A stretch of DNA of 64,000 nt from Sinomonas sp. ASV486 (GCF_030908215.1 NZ_JAVFJK010000006.1:124001-188000), one strand, 5' to 3'. Shown: positions 7,747 to 17,060, counted from the stretch's first letter. Translations and numbers: made by a program. Notes: a model not told the origin generated them from the sequence alone.

Positions 7747-7807
7747 TTCCGTCTTTCGGATCTGCGGTGGCCGAGCGCGGGATGGGCGCCTGTGCGGCCA
7801 GAGGACC

Positions 7808-7875
7808 CACTGACCATAGCGCGTGCGCCGCCGGTCAGTGTGGTCTGGTTCACTGCACCGTGCATCGTGTGCAGT
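7808..7875. promoter_or_regulatory. Two inverted repeats in the permease-Lrp intergenic region
   Basis: CACTGAC (7808-7814) pairs with GTCAGTG (7834-7840), and ACTGCAC (7852-7858) pairs with GTGCAGT (7869-7875). Both dyads sit between the divergent permease and Lrp genes, where an autoregulating Lrp/AsnC protein usually binds several sites in phase. Function is inferred from position. Confidence 0.4.
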
Positions 7876-7983
7876 ATCAGGGTGAGATGCGTCGCACGGC
7901 ATGGCAGAATGCGCAGTACATGCGGGAGCGATCATCAATCTGTAGCATACGACCAACGCCGTTGCGACCATCTGGAGGCTTGC

Positions 7984-8454
7984 ATGAAGGTCGACAAGCT
8001 CGACGCGAAGATCGTCCGCCTGTTCACCGACGAGCAGCGCATGAACGTGCTCGAGGCGTCCCGCATCCTCAAGGTGGCCCGCGCCACGGTGCAGGCCCGC
8101 CTCGACCGCATGGTCGCCAATGGAGTGATCGGCGAGTGGGCGCCACACCCCGAGCCGCAGGCCTTCGGGTTTCCGGTGGTCGCCTTCTGCTCGCTGACGA
8201 TCAACCAGGACTTCGGGCACGACGCCGTGGCGTCGGCTCTCGCTGAGATCCCGGAGGTCCTCGAGGTGCATACGGTCTCGGGCGACAGTGACCTCATGGC
8301 CCGCGTCGCGGCACGCTCCAACTCGGACCTGCAGCGGGTGCTGGATGCCGTGACGGCGACCCGGGCCGTGGTCCGCTCGTCGTCGGTGATCGTCCTCAAC
8401 ACCCACTTCGAGGGCCGCACCCTCCCGCTGCTCGAGGCCTCCGCGGAGAGCTGA
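7984..8454 (+). CDS. Lrp/AsnC family transcriptional regulator
   Basis: 156 residues. The N-terminal helix-turn-helix (VDKLDAKIVRLFTDEQRMNVLEASRILKVARATVQARLDRMVANGVI) occupies about residues 3-50. The rest is an AsnC-type alpha/beta ligand domain (VSGDSDLMARVAA, the usual G-x-x-D segment that senses amino acids). GGAGG at 7974-7978 supports the ATG. It is divergent from the amino-acid permease, and a 2-oxoacid dehydrogenase operon follows that. In other bacteria a BkdR/Lrp-type protein controls the branched-chain oxoacid dehydrogenase in this arrangement. The effector amino acid is not evident. Confidence 0.9.
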   Translation: MKVDKLDAKIVRLFTDEQRMNVLEASRILKVARATVQARLDRMVANGVIGEWAPHPEPQAFGFPVVAFCSLTINQDFGHDAVASALAEIPEVLEVHTVSGDSDLMARVAARSNSDLQRVLDAVTATRAVVRSSSVIVLNTHFEGRTLPLLEASAES

Positions 8455-8481
8455 GGCGCAACCCCGCCGCTACGTCACCTT

Positions 8482-8511
8482 TTGTCTTCGGACCCGGGCT
8501 AGGCGTATCAT
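8482..8511 (+). promoter_or_regulatory. Promoter of the NAD biosynthesis operon
   Basis: TTGTCT (8482-8487) and TATCAT (8506-8511) with an 18-base spacer precede the nrtR-nadABC operon. The predicted transcription start (about 8518) falls inside the palindrome at 8515-8535. Confidence 0.5.
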
Positions 8512-8514
8512 GAC

Positions 8515-8535
8515 TTAGAGTCAAACTGACTTTAA
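8515..8535. promoter_or_regulatory. 21-bp palindromic operator, probably for NrtR
   Basis: TTAGAGTCA and TGACTTTAA flank AAC and match as an inverted repeat in 8 of 9 positions. It covers the predicted transcription start of the operon, a position suited to repression. NrtR-type regulators are known to bind 21-bp palindromes in front of NAD synthesis genes. The link to this regulator is inferred from size and position. Confidence 0.65.
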
Positions 8536-8606
8536 CTAGCGGTGAACTTGTTGCCTAGCGATGAACTTGGCCCTGGTGAACCGGCACGCGGTATCGGGAG
8601 GTGCGC

Positions 8607-9545
8607 ATGGGCGGGATCTTCGACCCGACGCTGCTGCGACCTGCCGCGCCGCACGGCGCCAATGTGGCGGAGCGGGCGCAGTTGCCGCCGTCGTTGGCCA
8701 TTTCCACGGTGATCTTCGCCCTCACTCCGGACCGCGCCCGGGGCGAGGCCAGCCAAGGGCGCCCGACCCTCTGGATCCCGCTCGTGCGGCGCGTCAAGGA
8801 GCCGTTCAAAGGCCAGTGGGCGCTCCCCGGCGGCCCGCTGACCTCTACCGAGTCATTGGAGGATGCGGCCCGACGCAACCTCAAGGAGACCACAGGGCTC
8901 GCGCCCGAGTACCTCGAGCAGCTCTACGCGTTCGGTGGCCTCAACCGCTCGAGCCGGCCCGATCGGGGGAGCCAGCGCGTCGTGTCGATCGTCTACTGGG
9001 CGCTCGTCCGGCCGACCGAGGCCGAGCTCCTCGGTGCCGGGGAAGCGACGGGGAACGTTGCGTGGCACCGCGCAGACTCTGCTGGTGCAGACAAAGACGG
9101 TGCAGACACAGCCGGCTCGGGCGACGGTGGGCTTGCCTTCGACCATCGCGACATCGTCGACTACGCCCTGTGGCGGCTGCGCAGCAAGCTCGAGTACGCC
9201 CAGATCGCCTATCACTTCCTCGGCGAGACGTTCACCCTCGCGCAGCTCCGCGAGGTCTACGAGGCCATCCTCGCCAAACCGCTCGACCCCGCCAACTTCC
9301 GCCGCCAGCTCAAGGGGATGGCGGAGATCGAGCCGACCGAGCACGTCCTGGAGGGCGGCCGGCACCGGCCCCCGCGGCTCTACCGTTACACCGGAGCCCG
9401 GGGAGCCATCGATACGACCACCGCGCCGCCCCTGCTGGGTTCCGCGCCGGAGGCGCTTTCCGCACAACGGCCGCGTCCAGCACCGCAGCCCCGTCCTGTT
9501 TCCACCCCCTCCGACCTGACCGCATCCACCAGGAGCACCCCATGA
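8607..9545 (+). CDS. nrtR: NrtR-like Nudix-related transcriptional regulator of NAD metabolism
   Basis: 312 residues. A Nudix-fold domain (about residues 25-150) is followed by a winged-helix region (about 185-275; IVDYALWRLRSKLEYAQIAYHFLGETFTLAQLREVYEAIL), the architecture of NrtR. The Nudix box reads GGPLTSTESLEDAARRNLKETTGL: where a catalytic enzyme has RE and EE, this has RN and ET, so hydrolysis is probably lost and the domain acts as an ADP-ribose or NAD-derivative sensor. The ATG at 8607 has GGGAGG upstream; GTG at 8601 is less likely. The stop overlaps the nadA ATG (ATGA). The last 40 residues are Pro/Ala-rich and look unstructured. Confidence 0.85.
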   Translation: MGGIFDPTLLRPAAPHGANVAERAQLPPSLAISTVIFALTPDRARGEASQGRPTLWIPLVRRVKEPFKGQWALPGGPLTSTESLEDAARRNLKETTGLAPEYLEQLYAFGGLNRSSRPDRGSQRVVSIVYWALVRPTEAELLGAGEATGNVAWHRADSAGADKDGADTAGSGDGGLAFDHRDIVDYALWRLRSKLEYAQIAYHFLGETFTLAQLREVYEAILAKPLDPANFRRQLKGMAEIEPTEHVLEGGRHRPPRLYRYTGARGAIDTTTAPPLLGSAPEALSAQRPRPAPQPRPVSTPSDLTASTRSTP

Positions 9546-10828
9546 CCTCTGTTGCCACCGCCATCAGCCTCATTCCGCTCACGGATGCCGGCGCCAGCAC
9601 GTGCGGGGCGGACCTCGCCAAGGGCCCCTGGGAGTTCGACGCCGCGGAGGCGCTCGCAGGGATGCCCGCCTACGGCCCCGGCGCCTCGAGCGCGGACACG
9701 GCTCCGGCCGCAACGCCACGGCAGGGCCAGCTCCCGCAGGAGTACAAGGACGCCTCGGAGGCGGAGCTCCACTCCCGGATCGTCGCAGCCAAGGAAACGC
9801 TCGGCGAGCGCGTCGTCGTGCTCGGGCACTTCTACCAGCGGGACGAGGTCGTTGAGCACGCGGACTTTGTGGGCGACTCCTTCCAGCTGGCCAACGCGGC
9901 GCTCACCCGGCCGGACGCCGAGGCGATCGTGTTCTGCGGGGTGCACTTCATGGCCGAGACCGCGGACATCCTCTCGCGGGGGGACCAGGCCGTCATCCTG
10001 CCGAACCTCGCCGCGGGCTGCTCGATGGCGGACATGGCGGACATCGACTCGGTCGAGCAGGCCTGGGCCCAACTCGAGGAGCTCTTCGGCACGGACCCCG
10101 ACGCCGATGGCCGCGTTCCGGTCATCCCCGTCACCTACATGAACTCCTCCGCCGCGCTCAAGGGCTTCTGCGGCGAGCACGGTGGGATTGTCTGCACGTC
10201 CTCGAATGCGGCGACGGTGCTCGACTGGGCGTTCGAGCGTGGGCAGCGGGTCCTCTTCTTCCCGGACCAGCACCTCGGCCGCAACACGGCCAAGGCCATG
10301 GGCGTGCCGCTGTCGCACATGCCGATGTGGAACCCCCGCAAGCCGCTCGGGGGCAATGACGCGCAGACGCTCCGGGACTCGCGCGTGATCCTGTGGCACG
10401 GGTTCTGCTCCGTGCACCGCCGCTTCAACGTCGCCCAGATCGAGAAGGCGCGCGCCGAGTACCCGGGCGTGCGGGTCATCGTGCACCCTGAATGCCCCAT
10501 GGAGGTCGTCGACGCCGCGGACGAGTACGGCTCGACCGACTACATCCGCAAGGCCATCGCGGCCGCAGCCGAGCCGACCGTCTTCGCCATCGGCACCGAG
10601 GTCAACCTCGTCAACCGGCTCGCCGCCGAGTACCCGCAGCACACCATCTTCTGCCTCGACCCCGTGATCTGCCCCTGCTCGACGATGTACCGGATCCACC
10701 CCGGCTACCTCGCCTGGGTCCTCGAGGGCCTTGCCGAGGGCGAGGTGCGCAACCGCATCGAAGTCCCGGCCGACGTCGCCGGAACGGCGCGCGTCGCGCT
10801 CGAGCGGATGCTGGCGGCGCGGCCGTGA
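9542..10828 (+). CDS. nadA: Quinolinate synthase
   Basis: 428 residues, the long form found in actinobacteria. NadA condenses iminoaspartate with dihydroxyacetone phosphate to quinolinate using an oxygen-sensitive [4Fe-4S] cluster. Cluster-type cysteine regions are visible: FCGVHFMAETA, GFCGEHGGIVCTSSNA, HPECPMEV and CLDPVICPCSTMYRIHP. GHFYQRDEVVEHADFVGDS near residue 105 is the conserved substrate-binding segment. The ATG overlaps the end of nrtR by 4 bases, and its own stop overlaps nadB (GTGA), so translation is coupled along the operon. The first 65 residues are a poorly conserved Ala-rich extension. Confidence 0.95.
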   Translation: MTSVATAISLIPLTDAGASTCGADLAKGPWEFDAAEALAGMPAYGPGASSADTAPAATPRQGQLPQEYKDASEAELHSRIVAAKETLGERVVVLGHFYQRDEVVEHADFVGDSFQLANAALTRPDAEAIVFCGVHFMAETADILSRGDQAVILPNLAAGCSMADMADIDSVEQAWAQLEELFGTDPDADGRVPVIPVTYMNSSAALKGFCGEHGGIVCTSSNAATVLDWAFERGQRVLFFPDQHLGRNTAKAMGVPLSHMPMWNPRKPLGGNDAQTLRDSRVILWHGFCSVHRRFNVAQIEKARAEYPGVRVIVHPECPMEVVDAADEYGSTDYIRKAIAAAAEPTVFAIGTEVNLVNRLAAEYPQHTIFCLDPVICPCSTMYRIHPGYLAWVLEGLAEGEVRNRIEVPADVAGTARVALERMLAARP

Positions 10829-12591
10829 GCCAGCCCCGGCGGGCGTCCCGGCGCCTCGTCGTCGTAGGGAGCGGTGTCGCGGGGCTGACGGCGGCGATCA
10901 CCGCTGCCACGGCCAGCGGAACCTCGTCCGGGGCGGTATCGCCCGAGGTGACGGGCGCCGACGTCGTGCTCCTGACGAAGGCCCGGCTCGCCGACAGCAA
11001 CAGCATGCTCGCGCAGGGCGGCTATGCAGCCGTGCTGCCCGAGGGCCAGCGCACCCCCGGCGACAGCCTGGTCAGCCACGTCGCCGACACGGTTTCCGCC
11101 GGTGCCGGAGTGGGGTCGCGCCCAGCCATTGAGCAGATGTGCCGGGCCGCTGCAGAGAGCGTGCTGGAGCTCGCGGCGCGCGGCGTCGTGTTCGACCGTG
11201 GCACCGATGGCCGTTTCCTCCTCGGCCTCGAGGCCGCCCACTCGTTCCCGCGCATCCTCCACGCGGGCGGCGATGCCAGCGGCGCGGGCATCACCCGAGC
11301 CCTCATCGCCCGGGTCCGCGAGCTTGAGGCGACCGGGCGCGTCACCGTTCTCGAGGACGCGATGGCCACCGAGATCCTGATCGACGCCGGTGCCGTCACC
11401 GGCGTTGCCTACACCCCGCGTGGCGCGGCCGAGGGCGCTCGGACGGCTTGCCGCACAGTAGCGGCGGACGCCGTGATCCTCGCCACCGGGGGAGCAGGCC
11501 AGCTCTACGCCCAGACCACGAACCCGGACGTCGCAACGGGCGACGGCGCGGCGCTCGCCTTCATGGCAGGGGCGGTGCTGAGGGACCTCGAGTTCTACCA
11601 GTTCCACCCCACGGCCCTGCAGATCGTGGGGCCGGACGGAACTCTGCGGTCGTCTCTCATCTCCGAGGCCGTCCGAGGCGAGGGCGCAGTGATCCGCGAT
11701 GCGGCGGGCCACCGTTTCGTGGGCGACTACCACCCCCTCGCGGAGCTGGCGCCGCGCGACGCCGTCTCCCGCGCTATGGCCTTGCACGCGCGCGCCGGAG
11801 GCGGCCAGGCCTACCTTGACGCCACCGCTTTGGAAGCGGACCACGGCGAGGGCCTCCTGGCCAAACGCTTCCCGACGCTGAACGCGATGGTCCGGGATGC
11901 GGGGTACGACTGGCGGCGCGAACCGCTTCCCATCGGGCCGGCCGCCCACTACTGGATGGGCGGGGTCGCGACGGACGTGAACGGCGCCACGAGCGTCCCC
12001 GGCCTGTACGCCGTGGGCGAGGCAGCGTGCACCGGGGTCCACGGGGCCAACCGCCTCGCCTCGAATTCGCTGCTCGAAGGCGTTGTCTTCGCTGGCCGCG
12101 CCGTGGGCCACGCGCTGGCCGGGGACGCTCAGGCTTGGGGCGGTCCCGTGCGCGCAGCCGATCCGCTCCAGGTCAACGTGGCCCCTGGCGCCGATGCCGA
12201 GGTTCTGGCCGGCCTGGCGGGGCATGCCCGGCTCGCCGACGCGATGCAGCTCGACGGAGGCGTGATCCGCGATGGCCGCGGCCTCGCGCGGCTCTCACGC
12301 ACGCTCGGCGGCTGGACCTCGGACGAGCCCGAGACCGCCCACCTCCTGGTCCTCGGTCGGCTGCTCGCGGAGGCCGCCGCGCACCGCGAGGGATCCGTCG
12401 GCGCCCACTACCGTCTCGACTTCCCAGAGCGCCGCTTCCCTGCGCCGGGCCCGGACGGCCGGGGCCGCGGCGACGTGCGCGCAGAGGGGCGGATCGACGT
12501 GGTGCGCGCGGTCGGGAAGCCCTCCCGGAACGCGTCGCCGCGTCCGTCCCGGCGCGCGCCCCAGCCAGCCCTGGCAGGGAGGAGCGCCTGA
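10825..12591 (+). CDS. nadB: L-aspartate oxidase
   Basis: 588 residues. FAD-binding VVGSGVAGLTAAITAA is at the N terminus, followed by the family segments NSMLAQGGYAAV, ATGGAGQLYAQTTNPDVATGDGAALAFMAGA, EFYQFHPTAL and GGVATDVNGATSVPGLYAVGEAACTGVHGANRLASNSLLEG. It oxidises L-aspartate to iminoaspartate, which NadA uses directly. The GTG start overlaps the nadA stop. The C-terminal 60 residues are Arg/Pro/Ala-rich and look like a loosely conserved tail. The gene ends one base before the nadC ATG. Confidence 0.95.
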   Translation: MSQPRRASRRLVVVGSGVAGLTAAITAATASGTSSGAVSPEVTGADVVLLTKARLADSNSMLAQGGYAAVLPEGQRTPGDSLVSHVADTVSAGAGVGSRPAIEQMCRAAAESVLELAARGVVFDRGTDGRFLLGLEAAHSFPRILHAGGDASGAGITRALIARVRELEATGRVTVLEDAMATEILIDAGAVTGVAYTPRGAAEGARTACRTVAADAVILATGGAGQLYAQTTNPDVATGDGAALAFMAGAVLRDLEFYQFHPTALQIVGPDGTLRSSLISEAVRGEGAVIRDAAGHRFVGDYHPLAELAPRDAVSRAMALHARAGGGQAYLDATALEADHGEGLLAKRFPTLNAMVRDAGYDWRREPLPIGPAAHYWMGGVATDVNGATSVPGLYAVGEAACTGVHGANRLASNSLLEGVVFAGRAVGHALAGDAQAWGGPVRAADPLQVNVAPGADAEVLAGLAGHARLADAMQLDGGVIRDGRGLARLSRTLGGWTSDEPETAHLLVLGRLLAEAAAHREGSVGAHYRLDFPERRFPAPGPDGRGRGDVRAEGRIDVVRAVGKPSRNASPRPSRRAPQPALAGRSA

Positions 12592-12592
12592 G

Positions 12593-13594
12593 ATGACAGT
12601 GCACATCACGGCCCAGACAGCCCGGGCCCAGATAGCTCCGACCCAGACAATCAAGACAGCGGGGACAGTAGAAGTCGTGCAGCATCCCTCAGGGCTTCCA
12701 GCCCGTGTAGCGCCCATCCCGCTCCCGGAAGCCGCGGTAGGCCGCGTGCTCGAGGCAGCGTACGCCGAGGACGCCCCGAGCGGTGACCTCACGTCGCTGC
12801 TGCTCATCCCGGCCGAAGCCAGCGCGACCGCGGAGCTGCGCGCCCGGGTGCCCGGCGTGTTCTCGGGAGGACCGATCGTCGAGGCCGGGTTCCGGTTCCA
12901 CGACCGCTCCGCCCGCACCGAGCTTCTCGTCGCCGAGGGAGAGCCCTTCGACGCCGGCGCCGTCCTCGCGCGGGTGACCGGACGCGCGCAGGCGATCCTC
13001 ACGGCCGAGCGTGTGGTGCTCAACCTCGTGCAGCGGATGAGCGCGATTGCGGCTCTCACTGCCCGGTACGTTGCCCTCACAGCAGGTACGAAGGCCCGCA
13101 TCGTCGACACGCGCAAGACCACGCCGGGACTGCGCGAGCTCGAACGGTACGCCGTACGCTGCGGCGGAGGCCGCAACCACCGCTTCAGCCTCTCCGACGC
13201 GGTCATGGCCAAGGACAACCACCTCGCCGTGCTGACGGGGGGCGACGCCTCGCGCCTCACCGGAGTGCTCCGGGCCGCGCGTGAGCGTCTTGGCCACACG
13301 ACGCACTTCGAGGTCGAGGTGGACAGGATCGAGCAGATCGAGCCGGTGCTCGCGGCCGGCGTGGACACGATCATGCTCGACAATTTCAGCCTCGACGACC
13401 TCCGCACGGGCGTTGCACTCATCGACGGGCGGGCCATCGTCGAGGCGAGCGGCGGGGTTAACCTCGACACGGTGTCCGGAATCGCGGCGACCGGTGTCGA
13501 CGTCATCTCTGTGGGCGCCGTCACGCACTCCGTGGTGAACCTCGACCTAGGGCTGGACATTGTGATCGACCGCGGGGAGGCGGACCCGGCGTGA
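12593..13594 (+). CDS. nadC: Nicotinate-nucleotide pyrophosphorylase (carboxylating)
   Basis: 333 residues; the first 40 (rich in Thr/Gln/Ala) extend beyond the usual family start, so an internal start is possible. Core motifs are DAPSGDLTSLLL, ILTAERVVLNLVQRMSAIAALT, VDTRKTTPGLRELERYAVRCGGGRNHR and MAKDNHLA, which hold the phosphate- and quinolinate-binding Arg/Lys/His residues. It converts quinolinate and PRPP to nicotinate mononucleotide, the third step of the pathway encoded here. The start is one base after the nadB stop and the stop overlaps the cysteine desulfurase start (GTGA). Confidence 0.95.
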   Translation: MTVHITAQTARAQIAPTQTIKTAGTVEVVQHPSGLPARVAPIPLPEAAVGRVLEAAYAEDAPSGDLTSLLLIPAEASATAELRARVPGVFSGGPIVEAGFRFHDRSARTELLVAEGEPFDAGAVLARVTGRAQAILTAERVVLNLVQRMSAIAALTARYVALTAGTKARIVDTRKTTPGLRELERYAVRCGGGRNHRFSLSDAVMAKDNHLAVLTGGDASRLTGVLRAARERLGHTTHFEVEVDRIEQIEPVLAAGVDTIMLDNFSLDDLRTGVALIDGRAIVEASGGVNLDTVSGIAATGVDVISVGAVTHSVVNLDLGLDIVIDRGEADPA

Positions 13595-14748
13595 TCTACC
13601 TCGACGCTGCCGCGACCACCCCCGTGCGCCGCGAGGTCATCGAAGCCATGTGGCCGTACCTCACGGGCGACTTCGGGAACGCCTCGAGCCACCACGAGCT
13701 CGGTGCGCGGGCACGTGACGCGCTCGAGGGAGCCCGCGCGGAGGTGGCGGGTCTGCTGGGCTGCCGGCCGTCCGAGGTCACGTTCACGTCCGGGGGGACC
13801 GAGGCGGACAACCTCGCGGTCAAGGGGATCGCGCTGGGCAGGCGGGCTGCCGGCGCCGGGCGCGCTCGGCTCGCGGTCAGCTCGATCGAGCATCCGGCGG
13901 TGCTCGAGTCCGCGCGGGCTCTCGCGCGGCTGCACGGCTTCACCGTCGACGAGGTGGGGGTCGACGCTCTCGGGCGGGTCGAGCCTGATGCGCTGGCCGC
14001 CGTCGTCGGCCCGGAAACCGCCGTCGTCTCGGTCATGTACGCGAACAACGAGGTGGGGACGGTGCAGACCGTTGCCGAGCTGGCCGCCGTCGCCCGCGCA
14101 GCCGGGGTGCCCTTCCACACCGACGCCGTCCAGGCCGCCGGATGGCTGCCGCTTGACGTTCAGGCGCTCGGGGTCGACGCGCTCTCGGTCTCCGGGCACA
14201 AGATCGGCGCGCCCAAGGGCGTTGGTGCGCTGTACGCCGCCGGACGGCTTGCACTCGAGCCCGTCATCGACGGAGGCGGACAGGAACGCGGTCTCCGGTC
14301 CGGCACCGAGAACGTTGCCGGGGCCGTGGCGCTCGCCACCGCCTTGCGGCTCGCTGAGTCGGAACGCATGACGTCGGCGGCTCGCCTCACAGAGCTCCGC
14401 GACGCCTTCATCGCACGGGTCATCGAACTCGTGCCGGATGCGCTCCTGACCGGCCACCCCTCGGAGCGGCTCCCGGGCAGCGCGTCCTTCTGCTTCCCTC
14501 GGGTGAGCGGCGAGTCGGTCCTCCTCGAGCTCGAGCGGCGCGGGATCGTGTGCTCCTCAGGGTCGGCGTGCGCGGCGGGCTCGAGCGATCCCTCACACGT
14601 GCTCCTGGCGATGGGCCTGAACCCCGAGACCGCACAGACGGCCGTTCGATTCACACTCCCGGCATCAGTCGGTGCCGACGACCTCGATCAGACCGCATCC
14701 GCCCTCCGCGACGCCTACGCCGCTGTCACCGGGATCGCCCGAAGGTAG
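13591..14748 (+). CDS. Cysteine desulfurase (NifS/IscS type)
   Basis: 385 residues of a fold-type I PLP enzyme. DAAATTPVRREV, FTSGGTEADNLAVKG, VMYANNEVGTVQ, HTDAVQAAG and the PLP lysine in SVSGHKIGAPKGVG are all present. The active cysteine lies in the loop IVCSSGSACAAGSSDPSHVLLAMG. It removes sulfur from cysteine for Fe-S cluster assembly. It is the last gene of the nad operon, overlapping nadC by 4 bases, so it most likely supplies the NadA [4Fe-4S] cluster, as NifS-like proteins linked to nad genes do in other bacteria. General sulfur donation (for example tRNA thiolation) is possible. Confidence 0.92.
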   Translation: MIYLDAAATTPVRREVIEAMWPYLTGDFGNASSHHELGARARDALEGARAEVAGLLGCRPSEVTFTSGGTEADNLAVKGIALGRRAAGAGRARLAVSSIEHPAVLESARALARLHGFTVDEVGVDALGRVEPDALAAVVGPETAVVSVMYANNEVGTVQTVAELAAVARAAGVPFHTDAVQAAGWLPLDVQALGVDALSVSGHKIGAPKGVGALYAAGRLALEPVIDGGGQERGLRSGTENVAGAVALATALRLAESERMTSAARLTELRDAFIARVIELVPDALLTGHPSERLPGSASFCFPRVSGESVLLELERRGIVCSSGSACAAGSSDPSHVLLAMGLNPETAQTAVRFTLPASVGADDLDQTASALRDAYAAVTGIARR

Positions 14749-14794
14749 GAAGCCAGCGCGAGGTGCGCGGCGTCGTCATGCGTCAGCGGCCGTA

Positions 14795-15316
14795 TCAGGC
14801 GTTGCGCGCGCGGCGGAAGATCCAGTGCCGCAGGAGGCTGAAGCGCACGGCGGTCGCGAGCCAGCCTGCGATCGTCGTCGTCCACAGCTCGGTCGCGACG
14901 GATGCCGAGGGGTCCACCCAATGGAGGCCGGCAAGGCTTCCGGCCGTGAGCACGAGGGCCACAGCCATGGCCACGAGGCCGTTGAGGTGGTCCTGGGCCA
15001 GCTTCGAGGACCCGCGCAGCTTGAAGGTGAAGCGCCGGTTGAGCGCGGTGTTCATGACCGACGTGAGAATGAGGGCGACGGCGTTCGCGGCCTGGGAGCC
15101 GAGGGTCGGCCGGCACAGCGCGTACAGCGCGAGGGACGTCACCGTGCAGACCAGCCCCACGCCCGTGAACCGCACGAGCTGCCGCATGAGCGGCGTCCGC
15201 CACGCCCGGCCCAGCGCCCCCGCGGCAAGGCCGGGGAGACGGCCGAGGGCCCCGAGCACCGGCGCGATGAGCACGCCTGCCTCAGGGTCCTGGGACCGTG
15301 TCTGCGGGTTGTCCAT
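14795..15316 (-). CDS. GtrA-like membrane protein
   Basis: 173 residues with four predicted transmembrane helices. VRFTGVGLVCTVTSLALYAL, NAVALILTSVMNTALNRRFTF and the closing RFSLLRHWIFR are the typical GtrA pattern. GtrA proteins are thought to help move lipid-linked sugars across the membrane in cell-wall or teichoic-acid glycosylation. It is convergent with the cysteine desulfurase and stands alone before the asparagine permease, so context adds nothing about its partner. Confidence 0.85.
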   Translation of the reverse strand: MDNPQTRSQDPEAGVLIAPVLGALGRLPGLAAGALGRAWRTPLMRQLVRFTGVGLVCTVTSLALYALCRPTLGSQAANAVALILTSVMNTALNRRFTFKLRGSSKLAQDHLNGLVAMAVALVLTAGSLAGLHWVDPSASVATELWTTTIAGWLATAVRFSLLRHWIFRRARNA

Positions 15317-15367
15317 GCCTTCAGCCTCTCACGATGACGCTGTGGACGCGCTGTGGCCCAGCGGTGA

Positions 15368-16906
15368 CTACTCGGACCGTCCCGGCAGCGGGCGGTTCGC
15401 GATCACGGGGGCTGCGCCGGTGAACCCGTCGCGTGCCTCGGCGATCTCGTGGATGCGCTCGCGGCTCGCGTACCACCCTGCCACCATGAGGACGCACGCC
15501 ACCGCCGTGGCCAGGAGGGTCCACGGCGAGTCGATGAGGACCATGACGAGTACCACAACGAGGAAGACGAGCGTCACGTACCCCGTGTAGGGCGCACCGG
15601 GCATACGGAAGGACGGGCGCACCGTCCAGCCCTTCCTCGCCCACCGCGCCAGCTGCATCTGGCACAGCACGATGGTCGCCCAGGTCGAGATGATCCCGAC
15701 AGACGCGACATTGAGGACGATCTCGAACGCGTCGGAGGGCACAAGGTAGTTCAGCGGCACACCGAGCAGCGACACGACGGCCGTGATGGCGATGCCGCCG
15801 TAGGGAACGCCGGCCTTGTTCATGCGCAGCGCGAACTTCGGTGCCGAGCCCGCGGCCGCCATCGACCGCAGGATGCGGCCGGTCGAGTACAGGCCGGCGT
15901 TGAGCGAGGAGAGGGCCGCGGTGAGGACGACGAGGTTCATGATGACGTCCACGCCCTGGATCCCGATCGATCCGAAGAACGTCACGAAGGGGCTCACGCC
16001 CTTCTGGTACGCGGTGTAGGGCAGGAGGAGCGAGAGGAGGATCACCGAGCCGACGTAGAACACCGCGATCCGGAACACGACCGCGTTGATGGCGCGGGGC
16101 ATGATCTTCTCGGGGTTCTTGGTCTCTCCGGCTGCCGTTCCGATGAGCTCGACCGACGCGTACGCGAACACGACGCCCTGCATGAGCAGGATCATCGGGG
16201 CGATGCCCATCGGGAAGATGCCGCCGTGGTCCGAGATGAGGGAGAGTCCGGTGGGATCGCCGTTCGGGGTGCCGAAGAGCACGAAGTAGACGCCGACGGC
16301 GAGGAACGCCACGAGCGCCGCGACCTTGATGAGCGCGAACCAGAACTCCATCTCGCCGAAGACCTTGACGGAGACGAGGTTGAGCGAGAGCACGAGTGCG
16401 AGCGCGATGAGGGCCCACAGCCACTGCGGGACGGCAGCGATCCACGGAACGTACTTCCCGAAGAAGTGCATGTAGAGCGCCGCCGCGGTGGTGTCGACGA
16501 TCGTCGTCATGGCCCAGTTGATCCAGTAGAGCCATCCGGAGATGTACGCGGCCTTCTCACCGAAGAACTCGCGGGCGTAGGAGACGAAGGAGCCCGACGA
16601 GGGGCGGTGCAGCACGAGCTCCCCGAGGGCGCGCAGGATGAGGAAGACGAACGCACCGCAGATCGCGTAGGCGAGCACGAGCGACGGCCCAGCCTGCGCG
16701 AGCCGTCCGCCAGCGCCGAGGAAGAGACCCGTGCCGATGGCGCCGCCGATGGCGATCATCTGGATCTGCCGGGCCTTGAGCCCCTTGTGGTAGCCGGTGT
16801 CCTCGGCGTGGATGACGTGGTCGGCCGCGTGGGCGTGGCCGTGGTCTTCGAGGTGGTCAGGGATGTCTGGAGGGCTCTGGGGCGCAGCAGGCGTGGGGGA
16901 GGACAT
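15368..16906 (-). CDS. ansP: L-asparagine permease (APC superfamily)
   Basis: 512 residues, about 12 transmembrane segments. A His-rich N-terminal tail precedes [33 protein letters not shown], the amino-acid-transporter helix 1; later [37 protein letters not shown] and [28 protein letters not shown] are typical of the AnsP/GABA-permease group. AAAGGGACCCG precedes the ATG. The specificity call rests on the neighbours: aspartase and asparaginase genes lie directly upstream on the same strand, giving import, deamidation and deamination of asparagine as one cluster. Confidence 0.82.
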   Translation of the reverse strand: MSSPTPAAPQSPPDIPDHLEDHGHAHAADHVIHAEDTGYHKGLKARQIQMIAIGGAIGTGLFLGAGGRLAQAGPSLVLAYAICGAFVFLILRALGELVLHRPSSGSFVSYAREFFGEKAAYISGWLYWINWAMTTIVDTTAAALYMHFFGKYVPWIAAVPQWLWALIALALVLSLNLVSVKVFGEMEFWFALIKVAALVAFLAVGVYFVLFGTPNGDPTGLSLISDHGGIFPMGIAPMILLMQGVVFAYASVELIGTAAGETKNPEKIMPRAINAVVFRIAVFYVGSVILLSLLLPYTAYQKGVSPFVTFFGSIGIQGVDVIMNLVVLTAALSSLNAGLYSTGRILRSMAAAGSAPKFALRMNKAGVPYGGIAITAVVSLLGVPLNYLVPSDAFEIVLNVASVGIISTWATIVLCQMQLARWARKGWTVRPSFRMPGAPYTGYVTLVFLVVVLVMVLIDSPWTLLATAVACVLMVAGWYASRERIHEIAEARDGFTGAAPVIANRPLPGRSE

Positions 16907-17060
16907 CGGGTCCCTTTCGGTATGGAGGTGGCTGGGGGTTACCAGAGTGCGAGGGGGTCGGGCGGGAATCAGAAGTGGGAAGACGGAACCGCGCGAATCA
17001 GTGGGGTGCTGATCAGGGGCGGGCCTCGGGCGGGCCGCCCACCGGCGGCTTGGGCGGGTT

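Noticed and set aside
12295-14457. A 720-codon minus-strand open frame
   Set aside because: It is antisense to nadC and the cysteine desulfurase, both with full motifs. Long antisense frames are normal in GC-rich DNA, and its translation is Arg/Pro/Ser-rich without any domain.
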